From Euzebyales bacterium (GTDB lineage: Bacteria > Actinomycetota > Nitriliruptoria > Euzebyales > JAHELV01), in contig DASUUK010000066.1 in NCBI GenBank assembly GCA_036374135.1, positions 1 to 64,000 on the forward strand: 64,000 bases of DNA, read 5' to 3'. Shown here one piece after another: positions 45,373 through 54,431 of the stretch; position 1 is the first letter of the stretch; each line of letters starts with the position of its first letter. Made by a program: the position numbers and the translations under genes. The notes below the pieces were generated by a model that was given only the letters and a program-made list of their open reading frames with translations, did no database searches and had not been told where the DNA came from.

Positions 45373-45445
45373 TGCGGATGATGATCACGCCGAAGTGGCC
45401 GGCACCCGGGAGCCGGCGCGCACAGGTCGACGCGTGGTCGCGCAT
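45365..45445 (-). CDS. Candidate leader peptide of cimA (26 residues, Val-Ile-Ile-Ile)
   Basis: ATG at 45445 to TGA at 45367-45365. The peptide ends GHFGVIIIRRS, with codons GTG ATC ATC ATC just before the stop. The ATG lies seven bases after a -10-like hexamer, so the mRNA appears leaderless. Hairpins follow immediately. In Actinobacteria such short peptides with runs of the regulated amino acid control branched-chain synthesis genes (C. glutamicum ilvB leader). Isoleucine is the end product of the cimA route, so the codon content fits. Confidence 0.65.
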   Translation of the reverse strand: MRDHASTCARRLPGAGHFGVIIIRRS

Positions 45446-45452
45446 GGCTGCG

Positions 45453-45481
45453 AGTGTGCCGGACCCGTCAGGTGGACGCAA
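45453..45481 (-). promoter_or_regulatory. cimA promoter
   Basis: TTGCGT (45481-45476), 17 bases, then CACACT (45458-45453). The leader ATG follows seven bases later. The promoter lies just beyond the leuB stop codon, so cimA can be transcribed independently of leuB. Confidence 0.55.
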
Positions 45482-45503
45482 CCGCGGGGTCATCGACACC
45501 ACG

Positions 45504-46610
45504 TCAGGTCGCACTCGACGCGACCGCCTGGGCGATCCGGTCCCCGATCTCCTTCGTCGAGTAGCCCATGCGGTCCCCAGCCATCGACCCCAGCTGCGGA
45601 AGGATCGCCGCGACCGCGTCACCCACGGCCGCGGCCGCCTTGTCGTGACCGAGGTGCTCCAGGCACAGCGCGACCGACAGCACGGCCGCGACCGGGTTGG
45701 CCTGTCCCGTGCCGGCGATGTCCGGCGCCGAGCCGTGCACGGGCTCGAACATGCTGGGTGCGGCACCGGTCGGGTTGAGGTTGCCACTGGCCGCCAGGCC
45801 CATGCCACCCTGCACCGCGGCGCCCAGGTCGGTGATGATGTCGCCGAACAGGTTGTCGGTGACCACCACGTCGAAGCGGCCCGGATCGGTGACCAGATAC
45901 AGGCACGCAGCATCGACGTGGGTGTAGCCGACGGTCACGTCGGGGTGGTCGGCCGCCACCTCGTCCACGGTCCGCTGCCAGAGATCACCCGCGTGCGTGA
46001 GCACGTTGGTCTTGTGGCACAGCGTCAGCTCACCACGCCGACGCCGGGCCAACTCGAAGGCGAACCGGGCGACACGCTCGACACCGTGTCGGGTGTTGAT
46101 CGACTCCTGCGTCGCGACCTCGGCGGGCGTCCCGCGGTACAGCGTGCCACCGGCGCCGGTGTACGCGCCCTCGGTGTTCTCGCGCACGACCACCAGGTCG
46201 CACTGCTCGGGCGTCAGCCCGGCGACAGGCGACTCGACGCCCGGAAGCAACCGCACGGGACGCAGGTTGACGTACTGGTCGAAGGCGAACCGCAGGCGCA
46301 GCAGCAGTCCCCGCTCGAGTACCCCGGGCGGCACGTCCGGTGTGCCGACCGCCCCGAGCAGGATGGCATCGTGTTCCGCCAGTTCCTCGAGGATGCTGTC
46401 GGGCAGGACGTCGCCGGTCCGCAGGTAGCGCTGGCCGCCGAGGTCGTAGGTGGTGGTGTCCACCGAGAAGCCGTACCGGGTCGCGGCGACGCGCAGTGAC
46501 TTCAACGCCTCGTTGGTCACCTCCGGCCCGACGCCGTCACCCGCGATGACAGCGATCTGCAGATCGGTTGAGGCAGCGGGCGTCGCGCTGTCCGTCGTGT
46601 CGGTGGCCAT
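45504..46610 (-). CDS. leuB: 3-isopropylmalate dehydrogenase
   Basis: Oxidative decarboxylation in leucine synthesis. The 368-residue protein starts [13 protein letters not shown], has [27 protein letters not shown] and the signature [19 protein letters not shown]. Tartrate or isocitrate dehydrogenases share the fold, but the cimA/leu context favours LeuB. AAGGGGAC precedes the ATG at 46610. It is divergent from the GNAT gene. Confidence 0.92.
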   Translation of the reverse strand: MATDTTDSATPAASTDLQIAVIAGDGVGPEVTNEALKSLRVAATRYGFSVDTTTYDLGGQRYLRTGDVLPDSILEELAEHDAILLGAVGTPDVPPGVLERGLLLRLRFAFDQYVNLRPVRLLPGVESPVAGLTPEQCDLVVVRENTEGAYTGAGGTLYRGTPAEVATQESINTRHGVERVARFAFELARRRRGELTLCHKTNVLTHAGDLWQRTVDEVAADHPDVTVGYTHVDAACLYLVTDPGRFDVVVTDNLFGDIITDLGAAVQGGMGLAASGNLNPTGAAPSMFEPVHGSAPDIAGTGQANPVAAVLSVALCLEHLGHDKAAAAVGDAVAAILPQLGSMAGDRMGYSTKEIGDRIAQAVASSAT

Positions 46611-46666
46611 GGCCGTCCCCTTGGTGATCGATGTGCGGACCGAGCCTGCCACACGCCGGCCCCCGG

Positions 46667-46684
46667 GCGCACCGGGCGGTGCGC
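46667..46684 (-). promoter_or_regulatory. Hairpin in the leuB 5' region
   Basis: A perfect 7-bp stem, GCGCACC/GGTGCGC with a 4-base loop, 57 bases upstream of the leuB ATG in the 191-base divergent gap. No leader ORF with leucine or isoleucine runs was found here. It may be an mRNA 5' structure. Confidence 0.4.
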
Positions 46685-46801
46685 GCACTGCACGACGCAT
46701 CGGACGATGTACGACATGCGAGCGCGGACCGTGCGGATCTGGCACGATACGCGGCGGGTGCCGTGGCCGACGGCACCGCATTGCGGAGGTGACCGCCAGC
46801 C

Positions 46802-47308
46802 ATGGCATCCAGGCTGCACGGAGCGCACGTGACGCTGCGTCCGGCCACGGACACCGATGCAGAGCCGTTGACGCACATCCTCTCGCTGCCGGAGGTCACC
46901 CGGTGGTGGCCGCGGTACGACCACGCCCGGGTGCGCGACGTGCTGGTCGAGAGCACCGAGATGACGGTCTACGTGATCGCGCTGGAGAGCCGGGTCATCG
47001 GGTCGGTGCAGTACGTGGAGGAACCGGCGCGCGACTACCGGCACGCGAGCCTCGACCTGTTCCTCGACCCCGAGGAGCAGGGCAAGGGCCTGGCGACCGA
47101 CGCCGTGCGTACGCTCGTGCGTCACCTGATCTACGACCGCGGCCACCACCGGGTGGCCGTGTATCCGGCGGTCGACAACGAACCGGCGATCCGCACGTTC
47201 TCCCGCGTGGGGTTCAGGTCCGTCGGTGTGATGCGGCAGTACGAGCGCGCCCTGGACGGCACCTGGCAGGACTGCCTGCTGATGGACCTGCTCGAAGAGG
47301 ACATCTAG
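46802..47308 (+). CDS. GNAT-family N-acetyltransferase
   Basis: The 168-residue protein has the GNAT acetyl-CoA motif [18 protein letters not shown] and [13 protein letters not shown]. The pattern resembles the aminoglycoside 6'-acetyltransferase/RimI-like branch ([14 protein letters not shown] at the start), but the substrate cannot be read from the sequence. A perfect GGAGGTGA lies eight bases before the ATG at 46802. Confidence 0.85.
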   Translation: MASRLHGAHVTLRPATDTDAEPLTHILSLPEVTRWWPRYDHARVRDVLVESTEMTVYVIALESRVIGSVQYVEEPARDYRHASLDLFLDPEEQGKGLATDAVRTLVRHLIYDRGHHRVAVYPAVDNEPAIRTFSRVGFRSVGVMRQYERALDGTWQDCLLMDLLEEDI

Positions 47309-47358
47309 CGGGCCGGCGAGCGCGGACGGCAGCCGCGACGGTGCAGGTCAGACACCCA

Positions 47359-47772
47359 TCAGCCGGCGACGTCCGCGGCGAGGAACCGGTCGAGCACCTC
47401 TCGGTCGCGGTCGTACGTCAGCAGCGCCCGGGCCAGGTCGGGCACCATCCACCGCAGTTCGTCGACCTCGTCGTTCGGCTGGAAGCGGCCGTCGACCGCC
47501 TGCATCGCCCAGTAGATGACGGTCTTGGGACGGCCGTTGTGGAAATAGTGGACCTCACCCAGCCCGACGCCGACCTCGGCGCGCCAGCCCGTCTCCTCGT
47601 GGACCTCGCGTACCGCGGCCTGCTCGTGGGTCTCGCCGGGGTCGAGCTTGCCCTTGGGCAGCGTCCAGTCGTCGTACTTGGGCCGGTGGATGACGGCGCA
47701 GCGTCGGGCGTCGTCGTCGGCACGCCACAACACACCGCCCGCGGCCTGGATGGCGCTCGAGCCCGACGGCAT
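47359..47772 (-). CDS. Nudix hydrolase (MutT-like)
   Basis: Hydrolyses a nucleoside diphosphate-X compound. The Nudix box is complete (GKLDPGETHEQAAVREVHEE). WTLPKGKLDPGE and the overall size of 137 residues resemble the MutT/diadenosine-hydrolase group. I use ATG 47772; a TTG two codons upstream is also possible. It lies 20 bases after the sigma factor gene and is probably co-transcribed. Confidence 0.88.
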   Translation of the reverse strand: MPSGSSAIQAAGGVLWRADDDARRCAVIHRPKYDDWTLPKGKLDPGETHEQAAVREVHEETGWRAEVGVGLGEVHYFHNGRPKTVIYWAMQAVDGRFQPNDEVDELRWMVPDLARALLTYDRDREVLDRFLAADVAG

Positions 47773-47792
47773 CGTCAATCCGATCGGCGCCG

Positions 47793-48737
47793 TCAGGCGG
47801 CCGTGTCGGACAGCGCACGACCCCGGGAGGGGTGGCGCAGCTTCGACAACGCCCGTGCTTCGAGCTGCCGGATGCGCTCGCGCGTCAGGCCGAAGTAGCG
47901 GCCGACGTCGTCGAGCGTGCGCGCCTCACCGTCCAGCAGGCCGAACCGCAGCTCGAGGATGATGCGCTCGCGTTCGGGGAGTCCCGCGACCACGTCGAGC
48001 AGCTCACGGCGGGCCATGCCCTTGGCCGCGACCTCCATCGGGTCGTCGGCGTTGCGGTCCTCGATGAAGTCGCCGAGCTCGGCGTCACCGTCCTCGCCCA
48101 CCGGCGTCTCGAGCGAGGTCGGCGTGCGAGCATAGGTGAGCAGTTCCTCGACCGTCTCGACGTCCTCGCCGAGCTCCTCGGCGAGCTCCTCGATCGCGGG
48201 TTCGCGACCCAGGCTCTCCGCGAGATCGCGCTGCATCGACAGCGCGCGCCGCACACGCTCCATCATGTGGACCGGCAGTCGGATCGTGCGTCCCTTGTCG
48301 GCGACGCCGCGGCCGACGGCCTGACGGATCCACCAGGTCGCATAGGTCGAGAACTTGTAGCCGCGGCGGTAGTCGAACTTCTCGACCGCCCGGAGCAGGC
48401 CGAGGTTGCCCTCCTGGATGAGGTCGAGCAGTGGCAGGCCCTGACCCTGGTAGCGCTTCGCCACCGAGACGACCAGGCGAAGGTTTGCCTGCACGAGCCG
48501 CTCCTTGGCGCGCTCGCCGTCGCGCAGGACCTGACGCAGCTGGACGAGCCTGGTCCTGACGAGATCCTGGGTCGTCGATATCAGGCGGTGGGCCTCGAGA
48601 CCGGCCTCGTACCGCTTGGCGAGGTCGACCTCCTCCTCAGCGGTCAGCAGCGCGGTCCGCGCCATCTCGCGCAGGTACAACTGCACGTGATCGTGGAGCG
48701 GCATCTCCTCAACGATCTGTGGCACCGTCGCCGTCAC
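47793..48737 (-). CDS. RNA polymerase sigma-70 factor (RpoD/HrdB group)
   Basis: Has region 1.2 (HVQLYLREMARTALLTAEEE), region 2 (RLVVSVAKRYQGQGLPLLDL through YKFSTYATWWIRQAVGRG), region 3 and region 4.2 (GRYFGLTRERIRQLEARA). At 314 residues with no long acidic region 1.1, it could be the principal factor or a group 2 factor such as HrdD/SigB of mycobacteria. The start may be the GTG at 48737 or a GTG four codons later. The Nudix gene follows. Confidence 0.9.
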   Translation of the reverse strand: MTATVPQIVEEMPLHDHVQLYLREMARTALLTAEEEVDLAKRYEAGLEAHRLISTTQDLVRTRLVQLRQVLRDGERAKERLVQANLRLVVSVAKRYQGQGLPLLDLIQEGNLGLLRAVEKFDYRRGYKFSTYATWWIRQAVGRGVADKGRTIRLPVHMMERVRRALSMQRDLAESLGREPAIEELAEELGEDVETVEELLTYARTPTSLETPVGEDGDAELGDFIEDRNADDPMEVAAKGMARRELLDVVAGLPERERIILELRFGLLDGEARTLDDVGRYFGLTRERIRQLEARALSKLRHPSRGRALSDTAA

Positions 48738-49107
48738 CCTTCGTTCGACCGACCATCACCTGCGCGTGCCCCGGCAGACGGAGCCAGCTTCCACTGGTCC
48801 GCCGGACTGCTACGAACATCCGGTACGACCTGGCGTGCGCACGCACGTGCCTGGTAGCCAAGATACGACGAACCGAGCCGCGTGACGTGCACCCGTGGCA
48901 CCAGGCGCGTTGCACATGGTGCGCGGCCACGTCCGTGCTCGCAACTGAGCGTCTCGCCATGCTGACGTTGACAGATACCCGGACATACCATTCCGTACCC
49001 ATCCCCGGGCTCGGGGGTGCGTGCTCCACATCGACGGACGTGTGCACCGGAAGACGTGGGTACAGACGACGAGTAGGTACGATCAGTCGCGGCCATGGCG
49101 TCGCACG
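48738..49107. other. 370-base divergent intergenic region
   Basis: Between the sigma factor and the holin-like gene. It contains TTGACA at about 48968 on the plus strand with no good -10 partner, and TACGAT at 49078-49083, a -10-like box about 24 bases before the plus-strand gene. No ORF, tRNA or repeat is supported. Confidence 0.6.
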
Positions 49108-49566
49108 ATGGATGAGTGGGAGATGACGGATACCGACAACAGCGGCCAGCCGCCCCCGGGCTCGCGGTACACCTTCGGCGCCAAGCCGACGGTCGGCGCG
49201 GCAACTGCGTTCAAGGCGGTCGCCCAGGACACCTCTGAACTGGTGCGCGCGGAGATCGACCTGGCCAAGGCCGAGCTGACCCACGGCCTGAAGGCCAACG
49301 GCATCGGGCTGGGTATGGGCATCGGCGCCGCGGTGCTGATGTGGCTGGCGGTCCAGGGCCTGCTGATCTTCTTCGGTTTCCTGCTGGCGCTGTGGGTGCC
49401 GGGGTGGGCTGCGGCGCTGATCGTGACCGTGGTGCTGCTCGTGATCGCCGCGATCCTCGGGCTGATGGCGCGCAGCAAGCTGGGCACCCCGGTGTCGGTC
49501 GATCAGGCGAAGACGAACGTGCAGGAGGACGTGGCGTGGCTCAAGACACACCTGCCAGGACGGTGA
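49108..49566 (+). CDS. Putative holin-superfamily III / DUF1469 envelope protein
   Basis: The 152-residue protein has an N-terminal amphipathic helix (TSELVRAEIDLAKAELTHG), two membrane segments (about 70-95 and 97-125), and a soluble tail. This is the pattern of the Act-holin/DUF1469 family. Such proteins are common chromosomal envelope proteins and do not imply a phage. The ATG at 49108 is used; a second at 49123 is possible. Confidence 0.8.
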   Translation: MDEWEMTDTDNSGQPPPGSRYTFGAKPTVGAATAFKAVAQDTSELVRAEIDLAKAELTHGLKANGIGLGMGIGAAVLMWLAVQGLLIFFGFLLALWVPGWAAALIVTVVLLVIAAILGLMARSKLGTPVSVDQAKTNVQEDVAWLKTHLPGR

Positions 49567-49958
49567 ACGCGGCCGACGGGCTGCTCCCCCAGCACGAAGC
49601 GGTCCGTGCCGCCCGCGAGCGCCTGGGGCGCGACCTCGACGTGTTCAATGACGAGATCCGTGCAGAGATGGGACGGGCGATGGAGAAGACGGTCTGGAAG
49701 ATCGCTGCGACGGGGGCCGCGGTGCTGGCCAGCATCGCGGTGCGCAACCTGCTGATGGCGCTGTGGCGTGGCGTGGTCAAGACCGAGCCACCCAACAACC
49801 CGGCGGATCCGGCCACGGGCTGGGGGGAGGCGGTCGCGTGGACCGCGGCCACCGGCCTGGTCATCGGCGTCGCGCGCATGGTGGCCAGCCGGGGTGCGGC
49901 CGCCGGCTGGCGCCGTGCGACCGGCACCCTGCCGCCGGGCCTCCAGGACGTCGCCTGA
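49563..49958 (+). CDS. DUF4235 family membrane protein
   Basis: The 131-residue protein has two membrane segments and the DUF4235 patterns TVWKIAATGAAVLASIAVRN, EPPNNPADPATGWGEAVAW and GVARMVASRGAAAGWRRATG. Function unknown. The GTG start overlaps the stop of the preceding gene (GTGA), so the two are coupled; this pairing is common in Actinobacteria. Confidence 0.82.
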   Translation: MNAADGLLPQHEAVRAARERLGRDLDVFNDEIRAEMGRAMEKTVWKIAATGAAVLASIAVRNLLMALWRGVVKTEPPNNPADPATGWGEAVAWTAATGLVIGVARMVASRGAAAGWRRATGTLPPGLQDVA

Positions 49959-49981
49959 GCCGGACCGGTCCTCGCCGGCTC
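49957..49981. terminator. Hairpin between convergent DUF4235 and SWIM genes
   Basis: GAGCCGG and CCGGCTC form a 7-bp stem with an 11-base loop, between two convergent stop codons. It could act in both directions, though no U-run is present. Confidence 0.45.
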
Positions 49982-50752
49982 TCAGGTCCCGTCGGCGAAC
50001 TCGTCGGGATCCTCGGACAGCAACATCCGTGCGCGTTCGGCTCCGGCGACGACCGCCGGACCGAGCAGGGCGACGACGTCCGCAGGCCCGGACCAGCCCG
50101 GCGGGTCTCCGAGCATGCGCAGCGGACCTGCGACCGTGCCGGGCTGCCGGACGACCGGCAGCGGCACCTCACTGGAATGCACGCTGCCCTGTGACCAGCG
50201 CGCGACATCCAGTTCGGCGATCGGGATCCCCCGTCGCTCACCTCTGCCGCGCCGGTCGCGGATGTCGGCGAGCAGCTGCTCGCGGCTGCGCCCCCGCAGG
50301 CGCGTCACCAGATACGGGTCGGTGTCGAGCTGATCGTGGACGGCCAGCCACACCGCCAGCTGATGGATGCACGGAACCGCTCGGTCACCGCAGGTGCAGT
50401 GCAACGACCACTCGTCGGCGTTCGGCGTCAGCGACAGCCCGAGCTCGGTCAACGCGACGTCGAACTGATCGGGCAGCTGGCCGGCGAGCAGACGCGCGTG
50501 GTGCCGCGCCTGGCGCGCCAGGAGGTCACTGACGGTGCGCCACTGCTCGTCGGTCCACACCGGCACGGCCAGCTCCACCAGATGGGGGCGGGCATGCGTG
50601 CCCTGCACGCGGGCCTCGACACGGCCCGGCGTCGTCCGCAGTGACATGACGCGGCCGGCGGAGCAGAGCCGTTCGGCCTCCCGCAGCCGGAGCGCCTGGC
50701 CGGGATCGTCGATCGCCAGGCCGATCGATGTCAGCCACCGGTCGCCGCTCAC
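49982..50752 (-). CDS. SWIM zinc-finger protein
   Basis: The 256-residue protein carries the SWIM motif CTCGDRAVPCIHQLAV (CxC...CxH) at about residues 117-132, expected to bind DNA or protein. The N-terminal part has the family pattern GRVMSLRTTPGRVEARVQG. Its GTG overlaps the SNF2 stop as GTGA, and SWIM/SNF2 pairs are common in Actinobacteria, suggesting that it guides the translocase. Confidence 0.88.
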   Translation of the reverse strand: MSGDRWLTSIGLAIDDPGQALRLREAERLCSAGRVMSLRTTPGRVEARVQGTHARPHLVELAVPVWTDEQWRTVSDLLARQARHHARLLAGQLPDQFDVALTELGLSLTPNADEWSLHCTCGDRAVPCIHQLAVWLAVHDQLDTDPYLVTRLRGRSREQLLADIRDRRGRGERRGIPIAELDVARWSQGSVHSSEVPLPVVRQPGTVAGPLRMLGDPPGWSGPADVVALLGPAVVAGAERARMLLSEDPDEFADGT

Positions 50753-53631
50753 GGGGCACCCGCGCTCGGTGTTCCGGCGTCGGCCGTCACCATCTCGCGT
50801 GCGGCGCCGGTGCCGTCGCTGAGCTCCACCAGTTCGAGGAGCGCGTCGGGCTCGAGCTCGGTGATCCACGTCTCACCCGAACCGACGACCGCCGAGGCCA
50901 TCTCCCGCTTCGACGCCAGCAGGGCGTCGATGCGCTCCTCGAGCGTGCCGACGGCCATCAGCCGGTGGATCAGGACGCGGTCGGTCTGTCCGATGCGGTG
51001 CGCGCGGTCCGATGCCTGGTCCTCGACCGCCGGGTTCCACCACCGATCGTAGTGGATGACCTGCGTGGCCGCGGTCAGGTTCATCCCGGTCCCCCCCGCG
51101 CGCAGGCTCGCGACGAGCACCGGCGGGGCGGGCTGGTCGGTCTGTCCCTGGAACAGGTCCACGACGTTCTGACGAACTGACGCCGACAGCCCACCGTGCA
51201 GGATGGGGATCGCGGTGGCGAGCGCGCTCGACAGGTCGTCGACCAGGATCCGTGCCATCCCGACGAACTGGGTGAACACGAGCACCCGTTCGCCCGCCTG
51301 CGTGGCCTCCGCGATCAGCTGCCGCGTGACGGCCAGCTTGCCGGACCGTCCGACGGTGGGGGTCCCTCCGGCGCCGAGCGCCGGATGGTCGCAGATCTGC
51401 TTGAGCCGGGTCAGCAGCGCCAGCACGGCACCGCGGTAGGCCATGCCGCTGCGGCCAAGGATGCCCTCCCTGCGGAACTCGTCGATGGTCGCCGCGTAGC
51501 GCCGGCGCTGCTCGTCGCTCATCGCGCACGCGACGGTGCGTTCGATGCGTGGAGGGAGGTCCGGCGCCACCCGCGGATCCGACTTGGTACGCCGCAGCAC
51601 GAAGGGCGCGATCAGCCGGCGCAGCTGCGCCCGGACGCGATGGTCGCCGCGGCGCTCGACGGGCCGGGCGAACCGGCGGTCGAACGTCGACCTCGCGCCG
51701 AGCAGGCCGGGGTTGGTGAGATCGAGCACCGACCACAGCTCGCGCAGACGGTTTTCGACCGGCGTCCCGGTCAGCGCCACGCAGTGCACCGACCGCAGCC
51801 GGCGGACCGCCCGGGCACCCAGCGTCTCGGGGTTCTTGACCTGCTGCGCCTCGTCGAGTGCGGTCACCTGCCAGTCGACGGACGCGAGCATGTCGATGTC
51901 GCGGCGCAACGTCCCGTAGGACGTGACCACGACGCCGGTGGGGTCGAGCACGCGATCGACGCGTTCAGGGCCATGATGGCGGTAGACGGTCAGCCCTGGC
52001 GCGAAGCGCGCGATCTCCCGCTCCCAGTTGGTCACGACCGACGTCGGGCAGACGACCAGGTGCGGTCCCTGGGGCCGATCGAGCAGGTGGGCGATCAGCA
52101 TGACCGTCTTGCCGAGCCCCATGTCGTCGGCCAGCACCGCACCGAGGCCCAGCTCACGCATCATCCGCAGCCAGTCGACCGCGTCGCGCTGGTAGCCGCG
52201 CAGCTCGCCGCGGAAGCCGGACGGCACGGGCACCCGCCGCTCGCCGACGCCACCCCGCCGCAACCGGTCGACCACCGGTGCGAGCGGTCCGATCGCGACC
52301 ACCCGCGTCTCGTCGGAGACACCGGCAACCGCACGGCTGGCACCGACGCCGGCGACGGCGAGCCCGATGGCTTCGATGAGCGGGATCCTGGTGTCGGCGC
52401 CAGCACGCTCGCGCCACTGCGCACGCACCGCCGGCGTGATCCGGACCCACCGTCCGCTCCAGTGGACGAGCGGCACATCCGGCGCCAGCAGGTCCGCGAC
52501 GACCTCCGCACCGACGACCTCGTCGTCAATGGTCGCGAGCCAGCGCGCCTGCACGGTGCCGTCACGCGGCCCAGTGCCGTCGTGATCCCCGAGCTGCAGG
52601 CGCGGGCGGAGCTCCGCGACGGTCTCGGGAAGCACGATGCGGTACCCGGCATCGCCGAGCACGGGCGCGGTCTCGTCGATGAACCGCCAGGCGTCGGTGC
52701 TGTCGAGCCTGGCCGCCTGCGGCTGGCGCTCGTCAAGCGCGCGCTCGACGGGTTCGCAGACCCGCGCCGCGCGCGCCAGCGCCGCCAGCAGGTCCTCGAT
52801 GTGCTCGGGATGCGCGTCGGCGTCACGCCACACCTGCGCGGCCGGGAGGTCCGTACCGTCGCGGCCCCGCAGCCCGAACCGCAGTGACCAGGCATCCGCG
52901 GGATCCGCGGGAGGCGCGAGCACGAGCTCTGGTACGTGATCGGTACGCGGCCGCTCGTAGGGCCTGATCCACTCGCGCACGCCCGCCAGGATCTCGCCGC
53001 GCTCGGCGCCGAGCGGCACGACGGCGTTGCGGGGATCCGTGCCGGCCTCCTGCCACCGCGCCGTCCACGGCAGCAGACGCGCCCGTGGCCGGGATCGGCC
53101 ATCGTCGGCGGGCACCGACGGACGCACGAGCGCGTCGGCGACGGCGTCGACGAAGGTGCGCAGCAACGCCCAGGGATCCCACACCTCGCCGTCCTGCCAC
53201 GGCAGCGCATGTCCCGCCGGCGGGAGCGCATCGGCCAGCGCCGCGAGCGCGTCGGTGGCCATGCTCCCGCTCGGCAGCAGCGCCTGCCAGTTGGCGACGA
53301 CGTCGTCTCCGACTCCCGTCAGGACCGGCGCGAGCTGATGCTCGGCGATCAGTCCGACCGCGAGGCGGGCGGTCCGGGCATACGTGTCAACCGTCGCCCA
53401 TCCGGTGCCGCCGAGCTCGAGCATGCCAGGCAGCGCGTCGCTCACTCTCGACGCGGCGACGGGATGGTCCGAGCGGGCGACCCGGTCGCCGCCGGGCATG
53501 TACAGCGATGCGGTGGACGGCTCCGCGACGATGCCGAGCTCGGCCACCTGCGCGACGGGCGCACGCCCGGACCGCGGGTGGTACCACAGGAGACGACCGT
53601 CCGACGGCAGCCCAGGGCACGGCGAGAACAC
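50749..53631 (-). CDS. SNF2/SWI2-family DNA translocase
   Basis: The C-terminal half is a full SNF2 ATPase: Walker A DDMGLGKTVMLIAHLL, motif II DEAQQVKN, LTGTPVENRL, VLVFTQFV and motif VI QASDRAHRIGQTD. The N-terminal half is a long helicase-associated region typical of bacterial RapA-like proteins paired with SWIM proteins. The start is uncertain: GTG 53631 or TTG 53640, since the sequence upstream overlaps another gene and is not conserved. Likely role: repair or protein displacement from DNA. Confidence 0.9.
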   Translation of the reverse strand: MFSPCPGLPSDGRLLWYHPRSGRAPVAQVAELGIVAEPSTASLYMPGGDRVARSDHPVAASRVSDALPGMLELGGTGWATVDTYARTARLAVGLIAEHQLAPVLTGVGDDVVANWQALLPSGSMATDALAALADALPPAGHALPWQDGEVWDPWALLRTFVDAVADALVRPSVPADDGRSRPRARLLPWTARWQEAGTDPRNAVVPLGAERGEILAGVREWIRPYERPRTDHVPELVLAPPADPADAWSLRFGLRGRDGTDLPAAQVWRDADAHPEHIEDLLAALARAARVCEPVERALDERQPQAARLDSTDAWRFIDETAPVLGDAGYRIVLPETVAELRPRLQLGDHDGTGPRDGTVQARWLATIDDEVVGAEVVADLLAPDVPLVHWSGRWVRITPAVRAQWRERAGADTRIPLIEAIGLAVAGVGASRAVAGVSDETRVVAIGPLAPVVDRLRRGGVGERRVPVPSGFRGELRGYQRDAVDWLRMMRELGLGAVLADDMGLGKTVMLIAHLLDRPQGPHLVVCPTSVVTNWEREIARFAPGLTVYRHHGPERVDRVLDPTGVVVTSYGTLRRDIDMLASVDWQVTALDEAQQVKNPETLGARAVRRLRSVHCVALTGTPVENRLRELWSVLDLTNPGLLGARSTFDRRFARPVERRGDHRVRAQLRRLIAPFVLRRTKSDPRVAPDLPPRIERTVACAMSDEQRRRYAATIDEFRREGILGRSGMAYRGAVLALLTRLKQICDHPALGAGGTPTVGRSGKLAVTRQLIAEATQAGERVLVFTQFVGMARILVDDLSSALATAIPILHGGLSASVRQNVVDLFQGQTDQPAPPVLVASLRAGGTGMNLTAATQVIHYDRWWNPAVEDQASDRAHRIGQTDRVLIHRLMAVGTLEERIDALLASKREMASAVVGSGETWITELEPDALLELVELSDGTGAAREMVTADAGTPSAGAP

Positions 53632-53678
53632 GAGATCCAACAGCGCGTGCGCCTTTCGTCGCGACGGAACCCCCCACG

Positions 53679-54200
53679 CTACCGGTGTGGGTCGGTCCGC
53701 TCCGGACCACGTCGCAGGTGGACGACCAACTGCCGGACGGCAGCTGCTGGTATCTGATCGCCGCTGCGCTGAGCCAACAGGTCCTCGAGCGCCGCGATCA
53801 GCATCGCACGCTCGGGATCGACGGCAGGCGCGTCGACCTCGGCGAACAGCGCCGGCTGTTCGACGGTCGCGGGCGAGGCGGCGTAGTCCTCCGGTGTACG
53901 ACCGACCAGCGTCGCGGCCCACCACACCAGCCCCCGATCCCAAGAGGCACCCGGCGGACGACGTGGCGGCACGCGGCCCCGGAACGCCACCTCGGCGACC
54001 ACCCCGTGGACGGCATCTCGCACGAGCGGGTCGTCGACGTAGCTGCGGCGCACGGCGTCGACGAAGCCCGCCCGCGACGGCTGTCCCGTCAGCACGTCGG
54101 CGAGTCGCTCGACGACGGGCCGCGACCGTTGCAGCCACGCCCACGCATGGGCCGGTGCGTCGCGGACGGGTCCGGCGCTCGGCACGGGCTCAGCAGCCAA
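53679..54200 (-). CDS. Unknown protein upstream of the SNF2 gene
   Basis: A 173-residue Arg/Ala-rich protein that is mostly helical (WLQRSRPVVERLADVLTG, LIAALEDLLAQRSG). No family is recognised. A TTG start at 54200 has GGAG six bases upstream; a GTG five codons later is an alternative. It reads in a different frame from the long upstream extension of SNF2, and the two are 47 bases apart on the same strand, suggesting a third component of the SWIM/SNF2 module. Confidence 0.55.
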   Translation of the reverse strand: MAAEPVPSAGPVRDAPAHAWAWLQRSRPVVERLADVLTGQPSRAGFVDAVRRSYVDDPLVRDAVHGVVAEVAFRGRVPPRRPPGASWDRGLVWWAATLVGRTPEDYAASPATVEQPALFAEVDAPAVDPERAMLIAALEDLLAQRSGDQIPAAAVRQLVVHLRRGPERTDPHR

Positions 54201-54431
54201 CCAGCACTCCAGGGGTCAGGCATCGTCGGACGGTCGCGACCCCGGTCGGCCGCGGGTCGTCGCGCGCCTGAGATCGTGGTGTGGCGACATCCGTCGTGGC
54301 CGTGACCGCGGCCGGTGACCCCGCACGCGGTGTCAGCGTGACGGCCACGCGCTCGGAAATCAAGGACCTGCCCGCGCGGCGGGGTACCGGGACGCGTGCA
54401 CGTTCGTCGCACCAGCGTTGCTCGCCGCGTG

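Noticed and set aside
46517-46750. Leader peptide starting MSYIVRCVV upstream of leuB
   Set aside because: The frame does not stop before leuB and continues into the gene, and it has no run of leucine or isoleucine codons.
49108-49958. Prophage remnant suggested by the holin-like protein
   Set aside because: No other phage genes are near, and DUF1469/DUF4235 pairs are ordinary chromosomal genes in Actinobacteria.
53632-54144. N-terminal extension of the SNF2 protein
   Set aside because: It overlaps a better frame (53679-54200), is rich in Arg and has no conserved segment.
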